From: an uncultured Bacteroidales bacterium | Lineage (GTDB): Bacteria; Bacteroidota; Bacteroidia; Bacteroidales; Muribaculaceae | NCBI GenBank assembly: GCA_902776435.1 | Contig: CACYQB010000009.1 | Location: 1 to 64,000, forward strand | Length of the DNA: 64,000 nucleotides | Direction of reading: 5' to 3' | Shown here: piece by piece, positions 16,576 through 25,431 of the stretch | Position numbering within the stretch: the stretch's first letter is position 1 | Layout of the letters: the number at the start of each line of letters is the position of its first letter | Notes under the pieces: model-generated | What the model was told of the DNA's origin: nothing | The model's database searches: none | The model's input: the letters and a program-made list of their open reading frames with translations, nothing else | Translations under genes and position numbers: made by a program

Positions 16576-18168
16576 TTACAGTTTCAGGTCTTCTTCGTTT
16601 TTGGGTTGAGGGGGGTAGTCGATGGTGTAATGGAGGCCGCGGGATTCCTTGCGGTCTTTGGCCTGGCGGGTGATGAGGTAGGCCACGTTGATGATGTTGC
16701 GCAACTCGCAGATGCGACGCGATACCTTGCTGGTCTTGAACAACTTCTCGGTCTCCTCGTAAAGGATGTCCAGGCGGTTCCATGCACGGTCAAGGCGCAG
16801 GTTGCTGCGCACGATGCCGACGTAGGTCGCCATGATTTCGCCCACCTCTTTCTCACTCTGGCTGATGAGCACCATCTCCTCAGGATGCGTCGTGCCGGCG
16901 TCGTCCCACGCGGGGATATCCTCACGATAGGAATACTCGTTGAGGTGCTCGATCGCATGCTTTGCTGCCGCGTCGGCATACACAACCGCCTCGATGAGAG
17001 AATTGCTCGCCAAACGGTTTCCGCCATGCAGCCCAGTGCATGAGCATTCACCCACTGCATACAGGCGCTTGATGCTCGAACAAGCGTTCAAATCGACCTT
17101 GATACCGCCACACAGGTAGTGAGCAGCAGGCACAACAGGGATGTACTCCTTGGTGATATCAATGCCCAAATCCAGGCAATGCTTATAGATGTTGGGGAAA
17201 TGGTGCTTGGTCTCCTCGGGGTCTTTGTGAGTCACGTCAAGATAGACGTGGTCCTCGCCTCGCTGCTTCATCTCGTTATCGATGGCACGCGCGACGACAT
17301 CACGCGGAGCCAATGACAGGCGCGGATCATACTTCTGCATAAATTCCTCGCCACCCAGGTTGCGTAACACACCGCCGTAACCACGCATGGCCTCAGTAAT
17401 CAAGAAAGCGGGGCGGTCTCCGGGGTGATACAATGCCGTGGGGTGGAACTGCACGAACTCCATATCCTGTACCGTACCCTTGGCACGATAAACCATAGCG
17501 ATACCGTCACCGGTAGCCACCAGCGGGTTGGTCGTGGTGCGGTAAACCGAGCCGATGCCACCCGTGGCCATCAACGTCACACGAGACAGGAATGTGTCCA
17601 CCTCACCCGTTTCCTGGTTGAGGACATAGGCGCCATAGCACTCGATGCCAGGCGTGCGGCGTGTCACGATTTTACCCAGATGGTGCTGGGTGAGAATCTC
17701 CACTGCAAAGTGATTTTCATAGACGTCGATTCTGGGATTGGCCTTGATGGTCTCGATGAGCGATGCCTGTATCTCATGGCCCGTGTTATCGGCATGGTGC
17801 AGGATGCGGAACTCGCTGTGTCCGCCCTCGCGATGCAGGTCAAACTCGCCCTTCTCGTTCTTGTCAAAATCCACGCCCCATCCTAGCAGTTCCTGAATCT
17901 GGGAAGGAGCCTCAGTAACGACCTTCTTCACAGCCTCGGGGTCGCTGAGCCAGTCGCCAGCCACCATGGTGTCGTGAATGTGCTTGTCGAAGTTATCTAC
18001 CTCGAGGTTGGTCACCGTAGCGACACCACCTTGGGCTAGGTCAGTGTTGGCTTCTTCCATCTGGGACTTGCACACCAGAGCCACAGTTCCCGTCTTTGCC
18101 ACTTTGAGGGCAAAACTCATACCGGCCACACCTGAACCGATGATGAGGTAATCATATTTTCGTACCAT
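16576..18168 (-). CDS. nadB: L-aspartate oxidase
   Basis: Oxidises L-aspartate to iminoaspartate, the first step of NAD synthesis. 530 aa, normal length. FAD is bound by YLIIGSGVAGMSFAL near the N-terminus; DLAQGGVATV and HREGGHS are typical of the succinate dehydrogenase/NadB flavoprotein family, and RLASNSLIEAVVYA is the C-terminal FAD motif. The helical C-terminal domain is complete. nadA and nadC are not in the window. It is the last gene of a leftward set (SDR-ribF-upp-nadB). Confidence 0.95.
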   Translation of the reverse strand: MVRKYDYLIIGSGVAGMSFALKVAKTGTVALVCKSQMEEANTDLAQGGVATVTNLEVDNFDKHIHDTMVAGDWLSDPEAVKKVVTEAPSQIQELLGWGVDFDKNEKGEFDLHREGGHSEFRILHHADNTGHEIQASLIETIKANPRIDVYENHFAVEILTQHHLGKIVTRRTPGIECYGAYVLNQETGEVDTFLSRVTLMATGGIGSVYRTTTNPLVATGDGIAMVYRAKGTVQDMEFVQFHPTALYHPGDRPAFLITEAMRGYGGVLRNLGGEEFMQKYDPRLSLAPRDVVARAIDNEMKQRGEDHVYLDVTHKDPEETKHHFPNIYKHCLDLGIDITKEYIPVVPAAHYLCGGIKVDLNACSSIKRLYAVGECSCTGLHGGNRLASNSLIEAVVYADAAAKHAIEHLNEYSYREDIPAWDDAGTTHPEEMVLISQSEKEVGEIMATYVGIVRSNLRLDRAWNRLDILYEETEKLFKTSKVSRRICELRNIINVAYLITRQAKDRKESRGLHYTIDYPPQPKNEEDLKL

Positions 18169-18199
18169 ATCTATTGTCAGTTTTTCAGTTGTCAGTTGG

Positions 18200-18232
18200 T
18201 CTTGAGAATCCAGAATATCCAGAGTATCTGGA
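18200..18232. repeat. 9-bp tandem array downstream of upp
   Basis: TCTTGA, TCCAGA, TCCAGA and TCTGGA hexamers begin at 18200, 18209, 18218 and 18227, an exact 9-bp period. The array starts 3 bp past the upp stop codon and shares its unit with the array at 24359. Confidence 0.7.
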
Positions 18233-18234
18233 AC

Positions 18235-18891
18235 TTACTCCTTCTCACCGTAGAGGAGGTCTCCGCAGTCACCCAAGCCGGGCACGATGTAACTGTGCTC
18301 ATTGAGTTCGTTGTCAATGTCACAGGTCCACAGCGTAGTCTTGTCCTCGGGCAGATGCTGACGCACCACTTCAATGGCCTTGGGCGTAGCCACAACACTG
18401 GCCACATGGATTTGGGCAGGATGGCCCTTAGTCACCAGTGCCTGGTAAGCCAATTCCATCGACGAGCCAGTAGCGAGCATCGGGTCAACGATGACCAGCG
18501 TCTTGTTGTCCAAGCGGGGGCTAGCGATATACTCAATGTGGACAACAAAGTCGTCAGTCTTGGGGAAATACTTCCTGTAAGCCGAAACAAAGGCATTCTC
18601 GGCGCCGTCAAAGTAAGTCAAGAAGCCCTCGTGAAAAGGCAGTCCAGCACGCAGCAGGGTGGCGAGTACCACATTGTCATTCAGCACATTGCACTGCTTC
18701 ACACCCAACGGTGTCTCGATGCCCACGGTCTTATACTCCAGTTTCTTGGAAATCTCGTAAGCCATAATCTGGCCCAAGCGTTGGATGTTGGCGCGGAAGC
18801 GCAGGCGCTCCTGCTGTAACCCTTTGTTGCGTATTTCGCTCATGAACTGACCCACAAGCGAGTTGTGTTCACACAAGTTGATGATATCCAT
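18235..18891 (-). CDS. upp: Uracil phosphoribosyltransferase
   Basis: Pyrimidine salvage: uracil plus PRPP to UMP. 218 aa. The PRPP-binding loop is VDPMLATGSSM, preceded by the IEYIASPRLDNK segment, and the uracil-binding C-terminal region ends in YIVPGLGDCGDLLYG. It starts 5 bp after the ribF stop, so both are on one transcript. Confidence 0.93.
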   Translation of the reverse strand: MDIINLCEHNSLVGQFMSEIRNKGLQQERLRFRANIQRLGQIMAYEISKKLEYKTVGIETPLGVKQCNVLNDNVVLATLLRAGLPFHEGFLTYFDGAENAFVSAYRKYFPKTDDFVVHIEYIASPRLDNKTLVIVDPMLATGSSMELAYQALVTKGHPAQIHVASVVATPKAIEVVRQHLPEDKTTLWTCDIDNELNEHSYIVPGLGDCGDLLYGEKE

Positions 18892-18896
18892 TTGAT

Positions 18897-19838
18897 CTAT
18901 AGTTTATTAGTTAAATATTCTTTCAGAATGCGCTTCGCGTTGCTGCGGTCCAGCGTCAGCTGGTGCTTGAGTTCCTCAAGGCCACACATCTTGAACTCCA
19001 GGCGCAGGAAGCTGATAAATTCCAAGGTGATGTCCTTTCCATAGATGTCGCCCTCAAAGTCAAACAGGTTTACCTCTATGCTCAACCGGTTTCCGTTGTC
19101 CAACGTGGGACGCTTGCCGATGTTGGCCATGCCTTGCAGGCATTGCCCCTCCACATGGGCCAGCACCGCATAGGCCCCGTTATGGGGCAACAATAAATCG
19201 GGATCCATCTCCCCCACATTGGCCGTGGGGAATCCTAGTCCTCTGCCATTGTGGAAACCATGAACCACCTTCCCCGTGAGCGTGTAAGGACGTCCCATGC
19301 AATGCATGGCATCCTTCACCCTGCCGGCAGCGATGAGACTGCGCACGATGGTGGAACTGACAGGAGCATACTCGCCCAAATATTCAGGCGCCTTGACCAC
19401 TGTCACGCCAAGGTCCCGCCCATGTCGGCAATAGTCCTCAAAGGTCTCCCCCTTGTTGTGGCCGAAACGATGGTTATAACCCGTCACCAGCACACTCACA
19501 CCATAGCGGTCACGCAGCAGTTCGATAAACTGCGCCGAATCGAGTTGCGACAACTCCAGTGTGAAATCCATTGCCAGCAACAGGTCAGGGTGGAGCGACT
19601 CGATTTGGGCCAATCGGTCACGGAGCGGCATGATGAGCCTGAAAGACTCATCGGGATGGAGAACATATCGGGGATGACGCATGAATGTGATGACCAGGGA
19701 CTGCTTGCCCATATCGGCAGCCTTCCGGTTAAGGAAATCAACCAACGTGGCATGTCCAAGGTGAACCCCGTCAAACATACCAATTGTGGCGACTGTGCTA
19801 CCCGAAGGCAAGCGGTCGTTTTCGCCCAAAATCCTCAT
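18897..19838 (-). CDS. ribF: Bifunctional riboflavin kinase/FAD synthetase
   Basis: Makes FMN and then FAD. 313 aa, two domains. The N-terminal FAD synthetase part has the nucleotidyltransferase signature TIGMFDGVHLGH (18-29) and a later SSTIVRSL; the C-terminal riboflavin kinase has GRGLGFPTANV and ends in a helical region with LRLEFKM. It lies between an SDR gene and upp. nadB downstream is an FAD enzyme, which may explain the grouping. Confidence 0.95.
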   Translation of the reverse strand: MRILGENDRLPSGSTVATIGMFDGVHLGHATLVDFLNRKAADMGKQSLVITFMRHPRYVLHPDESFRLIMPLRDRLAQIESLHPDLLLAMDFTLELSQLDSAQFIELLRDRYGVSVLVTGYNHRFGHNKGETFEDYCRHGRDLGVTVVKAPEYLGEYAPVSSTIVRSLIAAGRVKDAMHCMGRPYTLTGKVVHGFHNGRGLGFPTANVGEMDPDLLLPHNGAYAVLAHVEGQCLQGMANIGKRPTLDNGNRLSIEVNLFDFEGDIYGKDITLEFISFLRLEFKMCGLEELKHQLTLDRSNAKRILKEYLTNKL

Positions 19839-19887
19839 TCCTAAACCATTATAGAAAAGTGAATCCTTGCGAATCCACTCATTAACA

Positions 19888-20748
19888 TTATTTATCCATA
19901 TGCTCCTTCAAGATGCGCATCGTGTCGTTGCACACGCGGATGAACATCTCGCGATTCTTGAGCATGGTTGATGTCTTCACTTGCTTGTCGGCGCCCCAGA
20001 ACAGGTAACCCGTTTCTTTGCTTTCCAACGCGCGGAAAGTGGGCACCACGCCAGACTCGGGACTGGGAATATTGCGGCTCAAGTATTCAGGCACACGGTC
20101 CATCCATCGGGACATGGCCAGGGCACCGCTCTTGATGATGCCAGGATTGACGCAATTCACTGACACACGACGTGTCTTCATCACACTCGACATATAGATC
20201 GAGAACAACGTGAGCGCCAACTTGCTCTGGGCATAAGCGCCCAGTGGCGTGAAATGAGATACAGCGGGGAACTCATAGGGCAACGATACCAAGCGGCGTG
20301 AAACGCTGGTGGACAGAATGATATGACCGCCCTCCTCGATCATGGGATAGACCTGCATCGACAGCAGCACCGTGCTCAAGTAATTCACCTGTACCGAGTG
20401 TTCGAATCCATCCTCTGAAATCTCGCTGCGACGCGGCAGCAGACCAGCATTATTGATCAGGGCTGCCACAGGACGATTCAACGCGCGCAAACGGTGAACG
20501 AAATCGTTAACCAATCCAAACGAATTGAGGTCAAGTTGCAAGCAGGAGATATCTTTGTTACGGGTTACCGTGCGAAGCTGTGCGGCATAGTTCTCAGCCT
20601 TCTGGAGATCGCGGCTGGCAAGCAATACGGCCTTGCCCTGCTCAGCGAGTTTCCTTGTAATCACGCTGCCCATGCTGTCGGTCGAGCCAGTCACGATATA
20701 CAACGGCTTCGCGTCAGCATTCAACACTTTATCGTTTTCGGTTATCAT
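19888..20748 (-). CDS. Short-chain dehydrogenase/reductase
   Basis: A 286-aa classical SDR oxidoreductase. The cofactor loop is TGSTDSMGS near the N-terminus, LINNAG is the NNAG motif, and the catalytic Y-x3-K is YAQSK. It most resembles retinol dehydrogenase/WW-domain-like SDRs; the substrate is unknown. The start at 20748 (MITENDKV) is set by the promoter at 20786-20817, which excludes the longer frame. It leads the ribF-upp-nadB set with a 49-bp gap. Confidence 0.87.
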   Translation of the reverse strand: MITENDKVLNADAKPLYIVTGSTDSMGSVITRKLAEQGKAVLLASRDLQKAENYAAQLRTVTRNKDISCLQLDLNSFGLVNDFVHRLRALNRPVAALINNAGLLPRRSEISEDGFEHSVQVNYLSTVLLSMQVYPMIEEGGHIILSTSVSRRLVSLPYEFPAVSHFTPLGAYAQSKLALTLFSIYMSSVMKTRRVSVNCVNPGIIKSGALAMSRWMDRVPEYLSRNIPSPESGVVPTFRALESKETGYLFWGADKQVKTSTMLKNREMFIRVCNDTMRILKEHMDK

Positions 20749-20785
20749 ATCGTTTTTAGTTTTAGGTTCATTTCTTTCTAACCTG

Positions 20786-20817
20786 CAAAGATAGTGTAAG
20801 TCGAGCACAGCACAAAA
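20786..20817 (-). promoter_or_regulatory. Promoter of the SDR-ribF-upp-nadB set
   Basis: TTTTG (20817-20813), 19-bp spacer, TATCTTTG (20793-20786) on the minus strand, 38 bp before the start codon. Confidence 0.75.
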
Positions 20818-20877
20818 CGAAAAACGCGTTTTTTATCATTTATCTCGAGACTCAACCCATCTCCACCACAAGTTCAA

Positions 20878-21050
20878 TGAAAATAAACTGCTGATACTCA
20901 GTTCCCCCTCCTGGATAAGAGGGGGCTAGGAGCGTCGATGCCAATGATAGTGGACTCCGTCACAATAACATCAACATCCCCGCCTTTTAGGTTCCCCTCC
21001 AGACTTATAGGAAGAATCGCTAACGCACTAAATATCAGTAAATAATTTCA
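20878..21050. repeat. MITE-like dispersed repeat, copy 1
   Basis: About 173 bp with imperfect terminal inverted repeats: the left end starts TGAAAATAAACTGCTGATA and the right end, read in reverse, starts TGAAATTATTTACTGATA. Inside is a CCCCCTC/GAGGGGG hairpin followed by a GCGTCGATGCC segment. A second, longer copy lies at 33154-33372. It contains no coding frame, and the DNA between it and the SDR promoter shows nothing else. Confidence 0.65.
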
Positions 21051-21159
21051 CATAATTCATATTGTCTTCACCATAGAGTCGCTATGATAATCATCTGTTT
21101 TTGGGTGCAAGTTTGCGGTTTTCTTTTTTCATTACATACTGACTTTTATATAATAAACA

Positions 21160-21190
21160 TTTGTCAATCAGTTAATAATGTGTAATTTTG
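21160..21190 (+). promoter_or_regulatory. Promoter of the AT-rich membrane protein gene
   Basis: TTTG (21160-21163), 19-bp spacer, TAATTTTG (21183-21190). Confidence 0.65.
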
Positions 21191-21318
21191 CAAAAAAGAT
21201 AGATAAGAATACTGCCTTTCAAATGTATCTACCTTGATTTATGGATTATTTATGTCCAAAAGTATTCATCATTCTTATTTTAATAATTTATTGATTATTA
21301 ATCAAATACCGTCACATT
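21191..21318 (+). other. AT-rich leader of the membrane protein gene
   Basis: About 120 nt between promoter and start codon. It contains one short frame, ATG at 21241, of 17 codons with a hydrophobic Ile/Leu-rich end, which might be a leader peptide; nothing else is seen. Confidence 0.35.
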
Positions 21319-22374
21319 ATGCTGTTATTTATTAATTTGTTGTGTTTACTTAACCTTTTGCCAAATTCGTTTGATTTACAGAATGACATTTCTGCCACTC
21401 AAGCGGACAACACCATTTGCTTGTTAAGTATTTGTCAGACAAGTATCAACGATGATCACATTAGGACCCTGAATCCAATCCATCAAGAGTGTGTGAACCA
21501 TAGCACAGCGATGATTCCACTTACTCTTGTCTCAAACATATATGAACGGTTGGTCGAACGATTGGAATACTTGTGGGAATGGATGGATACCTACAGAAAG
21601 AAAAACAGGGAGGACCTATTCATGCACCACTCAAAACTTCCTGTATATTTTGGCTTGTTCTTTGGATTATTATTGATTATCATTGTTGTTACAATTAATA
21701 ACAAACAGCCTTCCACCTTTTTGATGTGTTCTTTGTTTGTCGTTTTCTTCGCCTTATGTGGATGTGAGATTCTACAATTCTTAGGGTATCATGGAGATCA
21801 CACATGGTTCTGTACCATCAATAAAGTCGGATGGCTGCTTACCATTTTGAATTTTGTATTATTCGCTGCAATAACCCTAAGCCAGATGTTCGCTATGCAT
21901 ATTTTTCTTACCTATCTGGATGCCTATACTAATCGCGACTGTAATTGGTTGATGTCTTTGTTCATTGTTGGCATTGGATTCGTTCTTTTCTTCTTGGGGT
22001 CGGCATTTTCCAAGACATTATTTGTTTATGGTGGCATACTTTTCATAATCTCCCAAATCTGTTGGGTCATTTGGCTAATCTACGCTAACATCACTCAACA
22101 CGGCAATTGGTTGAACCTGCTGGTCGCATATTTCATCTACTTAATCGGTGGATTTTGCATTTTTATCACACTGGCCCATTTAGTAAGTCTAGTATTTTTA
22201 GTAGCCATTTTCGCATTGTTTCTCATTCCGAGGGGGAGCGGGCACACACCCACTATCTATGTCAAGGGAGAAGGCCATATCACAGGTCGGGGATACAACG
22301 GAGGCGTTAATTTTCATGGCGACAACGGACATGAATATGAATATGACGGAAAAGATTGGGGCAGGAAATATTGA
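21319..22374 (+). CDS. Hypothetical polytopic membrane protein
   Basis: A 351-aa protein I cannot assign. After an N-terminal hydrophobic stretch and a polar region (to about 115) come about seven membrane helices (for example LFFGLLLIIIVVTI, FIVGIGFVLFFLGS, VFLVAIFALFLIP). The last 45 residues are soluble and rich in Gly, His and Tyr (GEGHITGRGYNGGVNFHG). Codon use is clearly AT-richer than in neighbours, suggesting recent acquisition. The start codon is uncertain, since the N-terminal 20 residues may be a signal sequence. It is preceded by a promoter and a MITE-like repeat. Confidence 0.7.
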   Translation: MLLFINLLCLLNLLPNSFDLQNDISATQADNTICLLSICQTSINDDHIRTLNPIHQECVNHSTAMIPLTLVSNIYERLVERLEYLWEWMDTYRKKNREDLFMHHSKLPVYFGLFFGLLLIIIVVTINNKQPSTFLMCSLFVVFFALCGCEILQFLGYHGDHTWFCTINKVGWLLTILNFVLFAAITLSQMFAMHIFLTYLDAYTNRDCNWLMSLFIVGIGFVLFFLGSAFSKTLFVYGGILFIISQICWVIWLIYANITQHGNWLNLLVAYFIYLIGGFCIFITLAHLVSLVFLVAIFALFLIPRGSGHTPTIYVKGEGHITGRGYNGGVNFHGDNGHEYEYDGKDWGRKY

Positions 22375-22456
22375 AGATTCCATCACATCAATCAAAATCT
22401 AAGTCAGCAGGTTACACCAGTGCTCTTGAAATAATAGGAGAATGACAGAAAAGATA

Positions 22457-22464
22457 TATCTTTG
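22457..22464 (+). promoter_or_regulatory. -7 element of the esterase gene
   Basis: TATCTTTG 22 bp before the ATG at 22487; it lies inside the longer in-frame extension and so fixes the start. No -33 TTTG at the normal distance. Confidence 0.55.
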
Positions 22465-22486
22465 CAAAAAGAAATGTGATAAGACT

Positions 22487-23425
22487 ATGGCTAAGAAAAG
22501 AAAAACCAGGAATTTTGTTTGGATAATCGACGTGTTGATGCTTCTGTTATTGGGAGTTATGATTTGGTACATGTTGTCATCCAGGAACCGCGTTCCCACT
22601 GTGAGCCATGGGACGCTGGAGATGTTCCCGAAGTTTGAGTCACAGATTATTCCGGCCAGGGATGTCGCCGTGTGGCTGCCCGAGGGCTATCAGACAGGCG
22701 ACTCATGCGACGTCCTGTATATGCACGACGGACAGATGCTGTTTGACGCCACCACAACATGGAATCGCCAGGAATGGTGCGTCGATGAGGTGATAGACAG
22801 CCTGATCAAGGCAGGAACCATACGCCCCTGCATCGTGGTTGCCATCTGGAACACCAGGGACCGCCTCAACGAGTACTCTCCCGACAAATCGTGGGAATAC
22901 ATAGCCCAGGTCAACTCCATGGAAACCGATGCATCAAAACTCAAGGGAGACGCTTATCTGCAATTCATCGTACACGAGTTGAAACCCTTCATCGACGAGC
23001 GTTACAAGCCGCTGACCTCACGCGACCACACCTTCATCATGGGGTCGAGCATGGGCGGACTGATTTCGCTCTATGCCTTGTGTGAATATCCTCAGGTGTT
23101 TGGCGGTGCAGCCTGTCTCTCTACCCACCTGTCGATGGCGCATCTGGGCAAGGGCCTTGAGGGTGAAGCGTTGCCTACGGCCTACCTCTATTACGTGGCC
23201 CAGCACCTACCATTTGCCAATAGCAGCCTCATTTACATGGACCGCGGCACCAAGGACTTTGATACCGATTACGGTCCTTACCAGGTGCGGCTGGACGATG
23301 TCATCCGCTCTAAGGGCTGGGACGAAGAGCATTACGTGAGCCTTGTCTTTGAGGGCCATGGCCACAACGAGACCTGTTGGAGCAAGCGCCTGCATCTGCC
23401 ACTCCAATTCCTGTTAAGAAAATAA
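22487..23425 (+). CDS. Membrane-anchored esterase (esterase D/S-formylglutathione hydrolase fold)
   Basis: A 312-aa alpha/beta hydrolase. A basic N-terminus and one membrane helix (WIIDVLMLLLLGVMIWYML) anchor it, with the enzyme probably on the periplasmic side. The nucleophile serine is in IMGSSMGGL, DVLYMHDGQ and YMDRGTKDFD are typical of the putative esterase family, and the histidine is in FEGHGHNE near the end. Related proteins hydrolyse ferulate, acetyl or siderophore esters; the substrate here is unknown. It is followed 22 bp later by psuK. Confidence 0.85.
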   Translation: MAKKRKTRNFVWIIDVLMLLLLGVMIWYMLSSRNRVPTVSHGTLEMFPKFESQIIPARDVAVWLPEGYQTGDSCDVLYMHDGQMLFDATTTWNRQEWCVDEVIDSLIKAGTIRPCIVVAIWNTRDRLNEYSPDKSWEYIAQVNSMETDASKLKGDAYLQFIVHELKPFIDERYKPLTSRDHTFIMGSSMGGLISLYALCEYPQVFGGAACLSTHLSMAHLGKGLEGEALPTAYLYYVAQHLPFANSSLIYMDRGTKDFDTDYGPYQVRLDDVIRSKGWDEEHYVSLVFEGHGHNETCWSKRLHLPLQFLLRK

Positions 23426-23447
23426 ACCAAGGTCTATTATTCAACAA

Positions 23448-24350
23448 ATGGTAATGAACGGATATGTGACTGTAATCGGAGGCGTGAACATGGACATTTC
23501 GGCGGCATTGACGGCGCCGTTTGTCCCTGCCGACTCTGTGCCAGGGAGAGTGACCCTGGGGTGCGGTGGCGTGGCTCGTAACATCGCCCACAACCTGCGG
23601 CTGATGGGGCATGACGTCAAGTTTGTGAGTGTCTTCGGAGGCGAGACCTTCGGCGAAATGTGCTGGCGCGAGTGCCAAGCCATCGACCTGGACCTCACGT
23701 TGAGTGAGCGCTGCGAGGGAATGCGCAATGGCTTGTACCTATGCGTCAACGACCAGACGGGCGACATGATTGCCGCCGTGGCCGACACCGACATCATCTC
23801 GCACATTACGCCTGAGTTTCTTGAAGCCCGCATTCCTGCCATCAACGAATCCACACTGGTGATTGCTGACACCAACATCTCTACCGAGGCGTTGCAGTAT
23901 CTTATCGACCACTGCACGGCACCACTGGTGATAGATACCGTGAGCACGGCCAAGGCTCCCCGCATCATCAAAGCGCTGCAACAGAGCGAGAAAAAGAGTC
24001 TGAACTCCTTGAAACTCAACTTACAGGAGGCTCAAGCGGTCACCCATTGCGCCACCGCCAAGGAGGCTGCCGACCGCTTGACGGCGATGGGCGTTGAACA
24101 GGTCTATATCACCCTGGGCAGCGACGGCGTGTACTGCAGCGACGGCACCCGTCATGAGCACTTGAAGGCCATCCCGTCGCGCGTCATCAACACCACGGGG
24201 GCTGGCGACGCCTTTATCGCTGGCGTGGCACATGCCCGGATGCAAGACATCCCCTTCCCCGACTGTGCCCAGACGGGACTCAAAGCCGCCCATGCCACCC
24301 TACTCTCCCTCCAAACCGTCAACCCAGAAATCATGAACTATCTAAATTGA
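23448..24350 (+). CDS. psuK: Pseudouridine kinase (PfkB family)
   Basis: Phosphorylates pseudouridine to pseudouridine 5'-phosphate. 300 aa. PfkB signatures: GGVNMDISA at the N-terminus, LGCGGVARNIAHNL and the ATP/anion-hole motif NTTGAGDAFIAG near the end. The adjacent psuG gene acts on its product, which supports this substrate over other sugars or nucleosides. The two are separated by a 73-bp gap with a 9-bp tandem array. Confidence 0.9.
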   Translation: MVMNGYVTVIGGVNMDISAALTAPFVPADSVPGRVTLGCGGVARNIAHNLRLMGHDVKFVSVFGGETFGEMCWRECQAIDLDLTLSERCEGMRNGLYLCVNDQTGDMIAAVADTDIISHITPEFLEARIPAINESTLVIADTNISTEALQYLIDHCTAPLVIDTVSTAKAPRIIKALQQSEKKSLNSLKLNLQEAQAVTHCATAKEAADRLTAMGVEQVYITLGSDGVYCSDGTRHEHLKAIPSRVINTTGAGDAFIAGVAHARMQDIPFPDCAQTGLKAAHATLLSLQTVNPEIMNYLN

Positions 24351-24358
24351 CAAACCCA

Positions 24359-24412
24359 TCCAGATTATCTAGAGTTTCTAGAATATCTAGAACTTCTAGA
24401 GCATCTAGAAAA
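24359..24412. repeat. Six-unit 9-bp array of TCTAGA palindromes
   Basis: TCCAGA at 24359, then TCTAGA at 24368, 24377, 24386, 24395 and 24404: exact 9-bp spacing with variable three-base linkers. It starts 8 bp past the psuK stop and ends just before psuG. Confidence 0.85.
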
Positions 24413-24423
24413 AAGAAAAGAAT

Positions 24424-25347
24424 ATGAACCAATACTTATCCATTTCACCCGAAGTGCAGCAGGCACTTGACGAGGGCCGTCCAGTGGTTGCCCTCGAATC
24501 GACCATCATCTCCCACGGCATGCCTTATCCCCAGAATGTGGAAACGGCATTGAAAGTCGAGCAGACCATCCGTGACAACGGCGCCGTGCCCGCCACCATC
24601 GCCATCATCGGCGGCAAACTGAAAGCGGGCTGTACCCCCGACGAAATCGAATACCTGGGCCACAAAGGCCAGGCTGTGACCAAGGCCTCACGCCGCGACC
24701 TGCCCGTGCTCATCGCCCGCGGCCAGGACGGAGCGACTACCGTCACCACGACCATGATCATTGCGGCAATGGCAGGCATCAAGGTGTTTGCCACTGGCGG
24801 CATCGGCGGCGTGCACCGTGGTGCCGAAACCACGATGGATATCAGTGCCGACCTCGAGGAACTTGCCATGACGCCTGTCATGGTCATCTGTGCCGGCGCC
24901 AAGTCGATTCTGGACTTGGGGCTCACGCTTGAATACCTGGAAACCAAGGGTGTTCCCGTCATCGGCTACGGCACCGAGGAACTGCCCGCGTTCTACACCC
25001 GTCACAGCGGCTTCAAGGTGGATTACCGCATCGACACCCCCGAGGACCTCGCTGCCGCCTTCCTCGCCAAACTCGACATGGGTCTGCAGGGCGGCATGCT
25101 TGTCACCAACCCCATCCCCGAGGAGTATTCCATGCCCGCCGACGTCATCAACAAGGCCATTGACGAAGCCATTGCCGAGGCCAACCGCCTGGGCATCCGC
25201 GGCAAGGAGACCACACCCTTCCTGCTCGCCCGTGTCAAGGACCTCACTGGCGGTGATAGCCTGGCCAGCAACATCCAACTCGTGCTCAACAACGCCCGCC
25301 TGGCCGCCAAGACCGCAGCCGCCCTCATGAAATTTATCCAAAAATAG
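24424..25347 (+). CDS. psuG: Pseudouridine-5'-phosphate glycosidase
   Basis: Cleaves pseudouridine 5'-phosphate to uracil and ribose 5-phosphate (reversible). 307 aa, normal. Recognised by VALESTIISHGMPYPQN near the N-terminus, the GGIGGVHRGAE phosphate-binding region, and a C-terminal GGDSLASNIQLV segment. Works with PsuK just upstream; the uracil can be salvaged by Upp at 18.2-18.9 kb. Confidence 0.95.
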   Translation: MNQYLSISPEVQQALDEGRPVVALESTIISHGMPYPQNVETALKVEQTIRDNGAVPATIAIIGGKLKAGCTPDEIEYLGHKGQAVTKASRRDLPVLIARGQDGATTVTTTMIIAAMAGIKVFATGGIGGVHRGAETTMDISADLEELAMTPVMVICAGAKSILDLGLTLEYLETKGVPVIGYGTEELPAFYTRHSGFKVDYRIDTPEDLAAAFLAKLDMGLQGGMLVTNPIPEEYSMPADVINKAIDEAIAEANRLGIRGKETTPFLLARVKDLTGGDSLASNIQLVLNNARLAAKTAAALMKFIQK

Positions 25348-25371
25348 AGTGGTTAATTTAACTAAAATAAA

Positions 25372-25379
25372 TACCTTTG
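25372..25379 (+). promoter_or_regulatory. -7 element of the zinc-ribbon gene
   Basis: TACCTTTG, 52 bp before the start codon; no clear -33 TTTG. Confidence 0.5.
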
Positions 25380-25431
25380 CAGATTAATTATTAAACGAAG
25401 TTTAATCTACTCTAATAATTGACTTAGAATT

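Noticed and set aside
22442-22486. Longer start for the esterase
   Set aside because: Overlaps the -7 element at 22457-22464; the basic N-terminus plus helix starts at 22487.
24359-24412. CRISPR-like array between psuK and psuG
   Set aside because: Units are only 9 bp with 3-bp linkers; no spacers of CRISPR length and no cas genes.
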